Source of the DNA: Flavobacteriales bacterium
GTDB taxonomy: Bacteria; Bacteroidota; Bacteroidia; Flavobacteriales; Flavobacteriaceae
DNA length: 6,537 bases
Direction: 5' to 3'
Assembly: GCA_026983815.1 (NCBI GenBank)
Contig: JALSTJ010000434.1
Location: 1 to 6,537, forward strand
Of the stretch, positions 1 through 6,537 are shown piece after piece. Every line of letters starts with the position of its first letter. The stretch's first letter is position 1. The notes under the pieces are model-generated. The model was not told where the DNA came from. It saw only the letters and a program-made list of their open reading frames with translations, and did not search any database. The position numbers and the translations under genes were made by a program.

Positions 1-578
1 ATGGAAAAATCTTGATGAAATTTAATTTTCAAGGAAAAGAAATAACCCAAATGGCTTTTGACGGAAACGAAGCTTGGGGAATGAATATGATGAACCAAAA
101 ACCGGAAAAATTGGATAAAGAAGCTACGGAAAACATTAAGAAAAATGCCAAAGATGAGTTTCCAAATCCCTTTCTGAATTACAAAGAAAAAGGATATAAA
201 GTGGAATTTATGGGAAAAGAAGAAATTGAAGGAACAGAAACTTATAAAATCAAATTGACAGAACACCCGATTATGAAAGACGGAAAAGAAGTCCCCGAGA
301 TATCTTATTACTATTTTGATACGGAAAATTATGTTCCGATAGTCAAGGAAACTCCCATTACCGAAGGTCCTTATCAAGGAAAAAAAGTTCAAGAAGTTTA
401 TAGTGATTATCAAGAAGTTAACGGAATATATTTCCCTTTTACCACAACAAATAAATTTAATGGAATGACCGGTCAAACCGTCAAAATAGACTCCATAGAA
501 CTCAATCCCAATTTGGATAATAGCGCTTTCAAATTTCCTGAGAATCAAGCAAAAGACACCAAAGACCAAGGAAAATAA
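1..578 (+). CDS. Outer membrane lipoprotein-sorting-like protein (LolA-fold), 5'-truncated by the window edge
   Basis: The reading frame is open from base 3 through the left edge to TAA at 576-578, so about 191 C-terminal residues are visible and the true start lies upstream. The TTG at 12 and ATG at 15 are internal codons: the sequence before them is in frame, and a signal peptide is missing. The visible part alternates short beta-strands with conserved-looking turns: 'MAFDGNEAWGMN' near the start, then 'NYKEKGYKVEFMGKEEIEG', 'YYYFDTENYVPI', 'YSDYQEVNGIYFPF' and an 'NPNLDNSAFKFP' end. This matches flavobacterial proteins of roughly 250 residues annotated as outer membrane lipoprotein-sorting proteins, with a LolA/LolB/RseB-like half-barrel that binds lipid or lipoprotein acyl chains in the periplasm. 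The family call rests on remembered sequence pattern, not a search. A role as the housekeeping LolA is not implied, since Bacteroidota carry several such paralogues. Confidence 0.72.
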   Translation, partial: GKILMKFNFQGKEITQMAFDGNEAWGMNMMNQKPEKLDKEATENIKKNAKDEFPNPFLNYKEKGYKVEFMGKEEIEGTETYKIKLTEHPIMKDGKEVPEISYYYFDTENYVPIVKETPITEGPYQGKKVQEVYSDYQEVNGIYFPFTTTNKFNGMTGQTVKIDSIELNPNLDNSAFKFPENQAKDTKDQGK

Positions 579-597
579 ATTTTTCTAAAAACTTACC

Positions 598-634
598 AAA
601 CTCTTGTCCGAAAAATGGCAAGAGTTTGTTTTTT
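598..634 (+). terminator. Rho-independent terminator after the LolA-like gene
   Basis: A perfect 9-bp stem, AAACTCTTG (598-606) with CAAGAGTTT (619-627), encloses a 12-base loop and is followed by GTTTTTT (628-634). It starts 19 bases after the upstream stop codon. The T tract ends only 15 bases before the ATG of the next gene. Confidence 0.75.
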
Positions 635-649
635 AAAAAATAATCAACC

Positions 650-3600
650 ATGAAAAAAATTCTGCTACCCGTTTTATTGACTTTTACATTTTTGAGCTAC
701 GGACAAAAATCTTTTACGGCAAAACAAATTTTTAACGTTTTTAAGGTTCGCCAATTAGGTCCCGCTTTGACCAGCGGACGTTTAACGGATATTGAAATGC
801 ATCCCAAGTATAACAATACCATTTGGGTGGGAACAGCAGGCGGTGGTGTTTGGAAATCCATTGACGGAGGAATAAATTTCTCCCCGATGTTTAATAAACA
901 CAATTCGTCTATCGGCGTAGTTAAATTGGACCCCAAAAATCCCGATAAAGTTGTTTGGGTGGGAACCGGTGAAACTTGGACCCGCAACAGCACTTCCGTA
1001 GGAGACGGATTGTATAAATCAACCGATGGCGGTAACAATTGGAAAAAAATAGGTTTTGACGATTCGGAAAGAATCAGTGCCATTATAATCAACCCGAAAA
1101 ATACCGATATCGTGTATGTTGGCATATTGGGACATCTCTGGGGCGATTATGACAAAAGAGGGGTATATAAAACCACCGACGGAGGAAAAACCTGGAAAAA
1201 AATACTTGCCGGCTTGCCCGATACAGGTGTTTCGGATATTGTAATGGACCCAAAAAATCCGGATATTTTATATGCCGCTATGTGGCAATTTCGCAGAACC
1301 CCTTGGAGTTTTAATTCGGGAGGTAAAAATTCGGCTTTATACAAAACCACCGACGGCGGTAAAACTTGGAAAAAAATCCACAACGGTTTTCCCAAAGGGA
1401 AATTGGGGAGAATAGCTATTGCCGTAGCACCTTCCAATCCCAAAAAATTATATGCGGTAATAGAATCCGAAAAAGATAAAGACAAAGGACTTTATGTGTC
1501 GGAAGATGCCGGAAAAAATTGGAAAAAAACCAATGGAGATTTCGGAATCACCGTTCGTCCCTTCTATTTCGGACGTTTGGTAGTTGACCCGAAAGATGAA
1601 AATACGGTTTCCAAAGCCGGATTGCAAGGTTATATCAGCAGAGACGGTGGAAAAACTTTTAAAACTTTCGGTTGGATGCACTCCGATATTCATGATATTG
1701 CTTATGATAAGGACAATTCCAAACGTATGTATTTTGCCACCGACGGAGGATTTTATTATTCTTGGGACAGAGGAAAAACTCTGATACATAATCAAAATTT
1801 GAATGTTGCACAAGCATATTATGTTAGCGTAGATAATGCCCAACCCTACAATATTTACACGGGCTTACAAGATAACGGTTGTTGGACTGCTCCTTCGGAA
1901 GCTTCCGGAGGAATCAAAGGAAAAGATTGGACGGCAATTGGCTACGGCGACGGTTTTAGAGCTTTCAGACATCCTACAAAAAAAATCATTTATTCCGAAA
2001 TGCAAGCCGGCGAAGGTATTTGGCGTTATAATCAAGTAAAACACCAAATAAGAGACATCAAACCTTTTGCCGAAAAAGAAGGAGAAAAATTGCGTTTCAA
2101 TTGGAATACCGCTTTGCAAATCAGTCCTAATCATCCCGATAGAGTTTATGTTGGTAGTCAATATTTACATCGCTCCGATGATATGGGTGATAATTGGAAT
2201 ATTATATCTCCCGATTTGACCAAAAACGATAAAAGCAAGCAAAATCAAGCCCAATCGGGAGGACTAACGGTGGATAATTCGGGAGCTGAAAATTACGGAA
2301 CCATCTTTACTATTGCCGAATCGCCCAAAAACGATCAAATCATTTGGATAGGAACCGATGATGGAAATGTTCAAATCACAAAAAACGGTGGAAAAACTTG
2401 GCAAAACTTAACAGCCAATATTCCCGGACTGCCTGAAAATTCTTGGGTGTATCATATTGAAGCTAGTAATTTTGATGAAGGAACCGCCTATGCAGTTTTT
2501 GACCGTCATACTTTAAATGACAGAAATCCTTATGTTTATAAAACAACAGACTATGGTCAAACATGGAAATCTTTGGCAACACCTGACATCAAAGATTTTG
2601 CTCGAAGTATTCAAGAGGATTTTGTAAATCCCGATATTTTGTATCTCGGCACGGAAGATGGTTTATATATCAGCTTAAACGGCGGAAAAAAATGGATGAA
2701 ATTCCAAAACGACAATATGCCTACCGTTCCGGTTCATCACGTAACCTTACAACGTCAAACCAACGATTTGGTATTGGCTACGCATGGAAGAGGAATTATA
2801 ATTATTGATGATATCAGCCCTTTAAGAGAAATTAAACCCGAACTTTTGCAAGAAAATGTTCATTTCTTCCCTACCCCGACATTTGTGATGCGGGAACGGG
2901 AAGATTTTGGTGCGCCTATGTTTAGCGATTCTTATGTTGCTTCCAATCCTACACATCAAGCAAAATTTATTTATTCATTGAAAAAAAGACATACTTTCGG
3001 AAAAATGAGTATGCGTATTTTGGATAAAGACGGAAAAGAAGTAGTTAAACTTCAACCAGGGAAACAAAAAGGTTTAAATAAAGTTAATTGGAATTTTAGA
3101 GGAAAAATTCCGGTTTCTGCCAAAGGAAAAACTTTTAGTTTCGGGAGTTTTGTCGCTCCGCGTTACCCTGCCGGTAAATATACGCTTGAATTAAAAAAAG
3201 GAAAAAAAATATATACACATGATTTTGAAACCAAATACGATGACTTTGCCGGAATTCCTTTGGAAGAAAGAAAATTTCAAGAGAAAACCGTATGGAAATT
3301 ATATGATATGATCCAAGACTTGGCTTATTTGGTTTATCAAATAGATGAAATGGTAAAATATGCTCAAAATCTTAAAAAAGAAAATCCAAAGATTGGAAAA
3401 ACAGCGAATAAATTGATTGCTCCATTGGAAAATTTGAAAAAAGACTTGGTGCAAACTACCGGTGATAATTATACCCAAACACCGGATCCGGAATTAAGAG
3501 AAAAGATTTCCAAGCTATATCAAAATATCGTGGGAGAATATCATAAACCTTCCAATTCGCAAATGAAAAATTTGGCTATATTAGATTCCGATTTAAAAGA

Positions 3601-3721
3601 AGCTCATCTAAAATTTGATAAAATCAAGAAAAAATATTTTGTCAAACTTCAAAAAAGAGCTTTAAAATATCACCTACCGGAATATAAAATCAAGGATTTT
3701 GATGAATTTTTAAAGAAATAG
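650..3721 (+). CDS. Secreted Asp-box (BNR) beta-propeller protein, sortilin/VPS10-like, 'glycosyl hydrolase' type
   Basis: This complete 1023-residue protein starts with a Sec signal peptide (MKK plus a hydrophobic run, ending SYG) and probable cleavage before Gln19. Residues about 30-720 are a beta-propeller region with Asp-box motifs (S/T-x-D-x-G-x-x-W/F) beginning near residues 70, 124, 175, 233, 284, 330, 371, 509, 577, 632 and 675. The last two of the strong series have Asn for Asp. The central part holds 'MHSDIHDIAYD', 'ATDGGFYYSWDRG' and 'YTGLQDNG', typical of the large Bacteroidota sortilin/VPS10-like family often labelled glycosyl hydrolase or exo-sialidase. Residues about 760-865 resemble a small Ig/FN3-like sandwich; about 870-1005 are charged and helical. 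I see no sialidase catalytic set, so enzymatic function is unproven; the propeller may bind protein or glycan. There is no T9SS tail and no lipobox Cys, which suggests a periplasmic location. Position 411 holds the only Cys I noticed. Confidence 0.88.
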   Translation: MKKILLPVLLTFTFLSYGQKSFTAKQIFNVFKVRQLGPALTSGRLTDIEMHPKYNNTIWVGTAGGGVWKSIDGGINFSPMFNKHNSSIGVVKLDPKNPDKVVWVGTGETWTRNSTSVGDGLYKSTDGGNNWKKIGFDDSERISAIIINPKNTDIVYVGILGHLWGDYDKRGVYKTTDGGKTWKKILAGLPDTGVSDIVMDPKNPDILYAAMWQFRRTPWSFNSGGKNSALYKTTDGGKTWKKIHNGFPKGKLGRIAIAVAPSNPKKLYAVIESEKDKDKGLYVSEDAGKNWKKTNGDFGITVRPFYFGRLVVDPKDENTVSKAGLQGYISRDGGKTFKTFGWMHSDIHDIAYDKDNSKRMYFATDGGFYYSWDRGKTLIHNQNLNVAQAYYVSVDNAQPYNIYTGLQDNGCWTAPSEASGGIKGKDWTAIGYGDGFRAFRHPTKKIIYSEMQAGEGIWRYNQVKHQIRDIKPFAEKEGEKLRFNWNTALQISPNHPDRVYVGSQYLHRSDDMGDNWNIISPDLTKNDKSKQNQAQSGGLTVDNSGAENYGTIFTIAESPKNDQIIWIGTDDGNVQITKNGGKTWQNLTANIPGLPENSWVYHIEASNFDEGTAYAVFDRHTLNDRNPYVYKTTDYGQTWKSLATPDIKDFARSIQEDFVNPDILYLGTEDGLYISLNGGKKWMKFQNDNMPTVPVHHVTLQRQTNDLVLATHGRGIIIIDDISPLREIKPELLQENVHFFPTPTFVMREREDFGAPMFSDSYVASNPTHQAKFIYSLKKRHTFGKMSMRILDKDGKEVVKLQPGKQKGLNKVNWNFRGKIPVSAKGKTFSFGSFVAPRYPAGKYTLELKKGKKIYTHDFETKYDDFAGIPLEERKFQEKTVWKLYDMIQDLAYLVYQIDEMVKYAQNLKKENPKIGKTANKLIAPLENLKKDLVQTTGDNYTQTPDPELREKISKLYQNIVGEYHKPSNSQMKNLAILDSDLKEAHLKFDKIKKKYFVKLQKRALKYHLPEYKIKDFDEFLKK

Positions 3722-3744
3722 ATTATTTTTTTATATAATTACAA

Positions 3745-3778
3745 AAATTGCCTTTGCCCGAACGGGCAAAGGCAATTT
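3745..3778. terminator. Bidirectional terminator hairpin between convergent genes
   Basis: A 16-base arm, AAATTGCCTTTGCCCG (3745-3760), is perfectly complementary to 3763-3778, with only AA between the arms, so the working loop is about four bases. It lies 23 bases after the propeller gene's stop and 46 bases beyond the stop of the convergent minus-strand gene. Read on the minus strand, the stem runs into five T residues and an AT-rich tail, a good terminator. On the plus strand the T run is only TTT before GGCTG, so termination there depends more on the strong stem. Confidence 0.85.
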
Positions 3779-3824
3779 GGCTGAAAAAACACATTATTAG
3801 ATTTACATGTGTATGGAAAGTGAA

Positions 3825-5996
3825 TTATTGTTTAATAACTTTGAAAGTTTTTATAGCTTGATCTCCTTGATAAAAGTTAAATAAATAAATTCCTTTGGAA
3901 AAGTCTGAAATATCCAAATTAAATGAAGTAGATGAATCCATTATTACATTTTGCCTCAAAACTTCTCTTCCGGTAATATCGGAAACAATCAAGTTCATAT
4001 CCTTGAGAATTTTAGGATTATATGAGATTTTAATCAATCCGGATGTAGGATTGGGATAAATATTGATATTTAATTTTTCTAAATTTATATCTGAAATACC
4101 ACTAGTAGAATTCAATTGTGCTTCTGCAACAAAAACAAAAGCTTTATTGCTTCCTACAATATAGGGAATTCCATCAGCATCAGAATCATTACCTGTTTCA
4201 CCGGTTGCCTCTGCTTCGGAACGTATCATGGCATTATAAACTTTTTTAAATGTCCTGATATAAATTTCAGCTGCATCGGGTTGATTGGAAACCAGTTTTG
4301 CCTCTCTTAATGCACCGGATAAAACTGCAAGGTTCCAAGGAGTATATGTTGCTTGAGGATTTCCGAGTTCGGTTAGAAAAGCATGTTCAGCAGGCAGATA
4401 AAAATTTTGTATCAAATATTGATATCCGGCATCGGCTTCATCTTTATAAGCCATATTATTAGTTGCTTGATAAGCTGCATAAAGTCCGCGTATAATAGAA
4501 CCCATAGCGGATAGATTTGTCGGGCTTACACCGCCTGTATTTACATCGAAAGTACTGTAATAGCCTCCATTGGCTAAATCTTTGAAATTATTCAAAATAT
4601 AATTTGCTTGTGCATTTATACCATTTATTGCTATATTTTCCAAGGGAGTTCCGGCATAGGATTTAGCAAAATGAGTTAAAGCGACCAAAATATAACCGGC
4701 ATTATCTGCTGAAATTTCAGTTCCTCTAACCGGATTACCATTGGTATCCAACATAGAACTATTCACAAATGTTCCATGAGTCGCATCAAAATGCATAGCC
4801 ATCACATTCATAAAGGCAACCTTCCCTGCACCACTCATTAAATCATAAGGACCGGGGGTTCCGGTTTGTGACATGGGTGCCGGAAAAGGAGAACCATCAA
4901 AAACTTCGTGATAGGCCAAATGTGCTGCATCGGAATTATCATTTGGATTCATCATGTCTCTAAAACTTGAAGTTGCCAAAATAAATGAAATTTGATCGAA
5001 AAGCATGCTGTGTGCATCGGTAACTGTCATACTGTTTAATTTTGGAGGCAATCCTGCTGCCACATTGGTCTCCGTTACTGCAATTGCCGTAGGAAAATAT
5101 TTGATTCCATTTGCAGGATCATAAGTAGCGGGATTTACACTTCCCAAAGTATTACCATCATATGCCAACGCTGAAATGGTAAATTTTGTCATATTTATTG
5201 CCTCAGCGGTAAGCACTTGCCCGATAAACCCATCAATATTATTTCCTCCATAATAAATGTCATTGCTTGGATCAAAATCCGGCGAGCCGGGTAAATCGGG
5301 AGAATTGGTTCCATCAGCCAAGATTTCATTGTCATTTCCATCATGAAAAGCACTTAGCATATCTTGCGCCCAATAATACTGCTTCCACATGGTTTGTGCC
5401 ATGGCGCTCAAATTCAATGTTTTATCCATCAAAGAGCGATCCCAATGTGTACTGGCAAAATTATGTAAAAATCCCGCGGCAACATTTTGGGGCAAATCGC
5501 TACTCCCCGATTTAAAGGCAGCATAAATAGGATAAGGATGCTCAAAAGGAGTGAAATGAGCATGTTGTCCGAATTTCCCAATCATCATCATCAACATATC
5601 ATCTTCCTTGAAACCATTGGGAGTACCTCCTGTAAATTGACCATCAAATGACGTAGGTTGCATGGCAGCTTTGGCTGTAACTATAGGAGACCACATCATA
5701 TGAAGACCGATTCCTGAACGTCCGTTTACCGTATTGAGTAAATAACGTGAATATTCATAATTTTCAATACCTGTTGTATATGCCAAAGAATCCGGCTGAT
5801 TTAAAACCATTGGGTCCAGGTCATCTAAATTATATCCTAATGCTTCGGTATAAGGTTCACCGCTTTGAAACAATTCATTTGCCAAAAACATTTGGTCGCG
5901 TGTGCTGAAAAAATTATCATTTGTTATGACAATTTGTGCTTGTAATTCCATAATTGAAGACAGAATCAGTAATAAATAAATAATTTTTGTTTTCAT
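3825..5996 (-). CDS. T9SS type A cargo protein with an unassigned central region
   Basis: I do not recognise the central family. The chosen start is the ATG at 5994-5996, giving 723 residues with a clean Sec signal peptide (MKTK, then IIYLLLILSSI, ending LQA) cleaved before Gln21. An in-frame ATG at 6030-6032 would add 12 polar residues before it and is unlikely. Residues about 637-723 form a T9SS type A sorting domain: 'IYPNPTSG' (646-653), 'VSDITGREV' (671-679), 'KGIYLF' and a terminal 'KTFKVIKQ'. The product is therefore expected to cross the outer membrane through the Por/T9SS machine and be released or attached at the surface. The body (21-630) contains 'HAHFTPFEHPYP' (145-156) and a Ca-loop-like 'DSDADG' (604-609). 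From about 429 to 597 it has regularly spaced amphipathic helices reminiscent of an (alpha/alpha) toroid as in six-hairpin glycosidases; that fold is inference only. The gene stands alone, convergent with the propeller gene. Confidence 0.85.
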   Translation of the reverse strand: MKTKIIYLLLILSSIMELQAQIVITNDNFFSTRDQMFLANELFQSGEPYTEALGYNLDDLDPMVLNQPDSLAYTTGIENYEYSRYLLNTVNGRSGIGLHMMWSPIVTAKAAMQPTSFDGQFTGGTPNGFKEDDMLMMMIGKFGQHAHFTPFEHPYPIYAAFKSGSSDLPQNVAAGFLHNFASTHWDRSLMDKTLNLSAMAQTMWKQYYWAQDMLSAFHDGNDNEILADGTNSPDLPGSPDFDPSNDIYYGGNNIDGFIGQVLTAEAINMTKFTISALAYDGNTLGSVNPATYDPANGIKYFPTAIAVTETNVAAGLPPKLNSMTVTDAHSMLFDQISFILATSSFRDMMNPNDNSDAAHLAYHEVFDGSPFPAPMSQTGTPGPYDLMSGAGKVAFMNVMAMHFDATHGTFVNSSMLDTNGNPVRGTEISADNAGYILVALTHFAKSYAGTPLENIAINGINAQANYILNNFKDLANGGYYSTFDVNTGGVSPTNLSAMGSIIRGLYAAYQATNNMAYKDEADAGYQYLIQNFYLPAEHAFLTELGNPQATYTPWNLAVLSGALREAKLVSNQPDAAEIYIRTFKKVYNAMIRSEAEATGETGNDSDADGIPYIVGSNKAFVFVAEAQLNSTSGISDINLEKLNINIYPNPTSGLIKISYNPKILKDMNLIVSDITGREVLRQNVIMDSSTSFNLDISDFSKGIYLFNFYQGDQAIKTFKVIKQ

Positions 5997-6177
5997 AATA
6001 TATCTTTTAGTTTGTAAAGTATTGGTCGTCAATAAGTTTGAAACCTTACTTTTAAAATGTTAAAATTTTAATTTTCTATTGTTTTCAGTAGTAAGATTAA
6101 TTAAAATTATTTGTAATATAACTTTTGTTTGTCCTGTTATCATTTAAAATTTTAAAAATCAAGTATATAAAAAAATG

Positions 6178-6206
6178 CAAAGGATAAAGAAAAAAATATT
6201 TGTCAA
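6178..6206 (-). promoter_or_regulatory. Possible Bacteroidota promoter for the T9SS cargo gene
   Basis: Read on the minus strand there is TTG (complement of 6204-6206), 17 bases, then TATCCTTTG (complement of 6178-6186). This is the TAnnTTTG -7 element with one extra base between TA and TTTG. It would give a leader of roughly 175 bases before the ATG at 5996. The match is imperfect, and a site closer to the gene could exist. Confidence 0.3.
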
Positions 6207-6229
6207 TTTCTAAAAACTTATTATCTTTG
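6199..6229 (+). promoter_or_regulatory. Bacteroidota-type promoter for the tRNA-Gly/tRNA-Leu unit
   Basis: TTTG (6199-6202) supplies the -33 element. After 19 bases comes TATCTTTG (6222-6229), an exact match to the TAnnTTTG -7 element used by the Bacteroidota primary sigma factor. Transcription would start near 6235, a few bases before the mature 5' end of tRNA-Gly at 6240, which fits a short tRNA leader. Confidence 0.8.
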
Positions 6230-6239
6230 CATTCGCAAT

Positions 6240-6312
<73 letters not shown>

Positions 6313-6337
6313 CTTTTTTTATACAGTCTAACGACGG

Positions 6338-6423
6338 GCTCGGGTGGTGGAATTGGTAGACACGTTGGACTTAAAATCCAATGGACAGTAATGTCCGTGC
6401 GGGTTCAAGTCCCGCCCCGAGTA
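6338..6423 (+). tRNA. tRNA-Leu (anticodon UAA)
   Basis: This 86-base class II tRNA has acceptor GCTCGGG (6338-6344) pairing with CCCGAGT (6416-6422), with the G1-U72 wobble common in bacterial tRNA-Leu, and A6423 as discriminator. The anticodon stem TTGGA/TCCAA encloses CTTAAAA, with TAA at 6372-6374. A long variable arm, GGAC (6383-6386) with GTCC (6393-6396), and the T arm GCGGG-TTCAAGT-CCCGC complete it. CCA is not encoded. It lies 25 bases after tRNA-Gly with no promoter of its own visible, so the two are probably cotranscribed. It reads UUA, the leucine codon expected to be frequent in an AT-rich genome, and UUG by wobble. Confidence 0.97.
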
Positions 6424-6428
6424 CTCAC

Positions 6429-6470
6429 AAAAACCCTAACTTGTTTTTAATTAAATAGTTAGGGTTTTTT
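6429..6470 (+). terminator. Rho-independent terminator of the tRNA unit
   Basis: AAAAACCCTAAC (6429-6440) pairs with GTTAGGGTTTTT (6458-6469) around a 17-base AT-rich loop. The GC-bearing core is CCCTAAC/GTTAGGG. The T run is partly inside the stem and continues as T-GTTTA. It begins six bases after the tRNA-Leu discriminator and ends 26 bases before the next ATG. Confidence 0.8.
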
Positions 6471-6495
6471 GTTTATTCCGAAATTGTAAGTTATT

Positions 6496-6537
6496 ATGGC
6501 AACCGTATATATTATTTACTCTAATTCAATCGATACT
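6496..6537 (+). CDS. Start of a probable GIY-YIG nuclease family protein, cut by the window edge
   Basis: An ATG at 6496 opens 14 codons to the right edge, reading MATVYIIYSNSIDT. The 'VYIIYS' strand is the form the first half of the GIY-YIG motif commonly takes in small (about 80-100 residue) single-domain Bacteroidota proteins of this family, where the second half, usually 'YYVG' or 'FYIG', follows within about ten residues. That second half and the catalytic Arg and Glu lie beyond the window, so the call rests on a short match. Such proteins are predicted structure-selective endonucleases related to the UvrC N-terminal domain, mostly of unknown role. No Shine-Dalgarno sequence is visible, which is normal in this phylum. 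Confidence 0.55.
   Translation, partial: MATVYIIYSNSIDT

Noticed and set aside
1..14. ATG at base 1 as a gene start
   Set aside because: Its frame hits TGA at 13-15 after four codons. The real gene uses a different frame that is open to the left edge.
697..2161. Several open frames of 66-142 codons inside the propeller gene on both strands
   Set aside because: They overlap a long, clearly coding gene with Asp-box repeats, show no recognisable protein features and are shadows of its codon pattern.
3789..3812. ACACAT/ATGTGT inverted repeat next to the convergent terminator
   Set aside because: It has only six AT-biased base pairs and a 12-base loop with no T tract. This is easily expected by chance beside the much stronger hairpin at 3745-3778.
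4116..5515. Plus-strand open frames of 64 and 82 codons opposite the T9SS gene
   Set aside because: They are antisense to a well-supported gene with signal peptide and sorting domain, and they have no domain, signal or promoter support.
5997..6032. Longer start for the T9SS gene at the ATG at 6030-6032, adding 12 residues
   Set aside because: The extension is polar (MTTNTLQTKRYI) and would bury the typical MKTK-hydrophobic signal peptide inside the protein. The ATG at 5996 gives a standard signal peptide.
6118..6140. ATAAC/GTTAT inverted repeat in the AT-rich spacer as an operator
   Set aside because: Five-base arms in very AT-rich DNA are not significant, and no regulator gene is nearby.

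Overview
The window looks like AT-rich chromosomal DNA from a member of the Flavobacteriia (Bacteroidota). Four things support this. One protein ends in a type IX secretion (T9SS) type A sorting domain. Both complete exported proteins have signal peptides that would leave Gln at the mature N-terminus, the Bacteroidota 'Q-rule'. A near-perfect Bacteroidota promoter (TTG, 19 bases, TAnnTTTG) precedes the tRNA genes. Neither tRNA gene encodes its CCA end.

Layout. Positions 1-578 hold the 3' part of a plus-strand gene for a LolA-fold, outer-membrane-lipoprotein-sorting-like protein; its start lies outside the window. A hairpin terminator at 598-634 separates it from a 1023-residue secreted beta-propeller protein at 650-3721 with about eleven Asp-box (BNR) repeats, of the sortilin/VPS10-like type often labelled 'glycosyl hydrolase'. 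A strong inverted repeat at 3745-3778 lies between this gene and a convergent minus-strand gene (3825-5996). That gene encodes a 723-residue T9SS cargo protein whose large central part I cannot assign to a family. An AT-rich gap of about 240 bases follows and appears to carry back-to-back promoters. Next come tRNA-Gly(GCC) and tRNA-Leu(UAA), a terminator, and the first 14 codons of what looks like a GIY-YIG nuclease family gene running off the right edge.

Function. The three large genes all encode exported or envelope proteins, but nothing shows that they form one pathway. The convergent orientation and the terminators suggest independent transcription units. I see no mobile element, CRISPR array, toxin-antitoxin pair or defence system. 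The most interesting item is the unassigned T9SS cargo protein, with a His-rich motif and a probably helical-toroid C-terminal half. The rest looks like ordinary core or housekeeping flavobacterial sequence.
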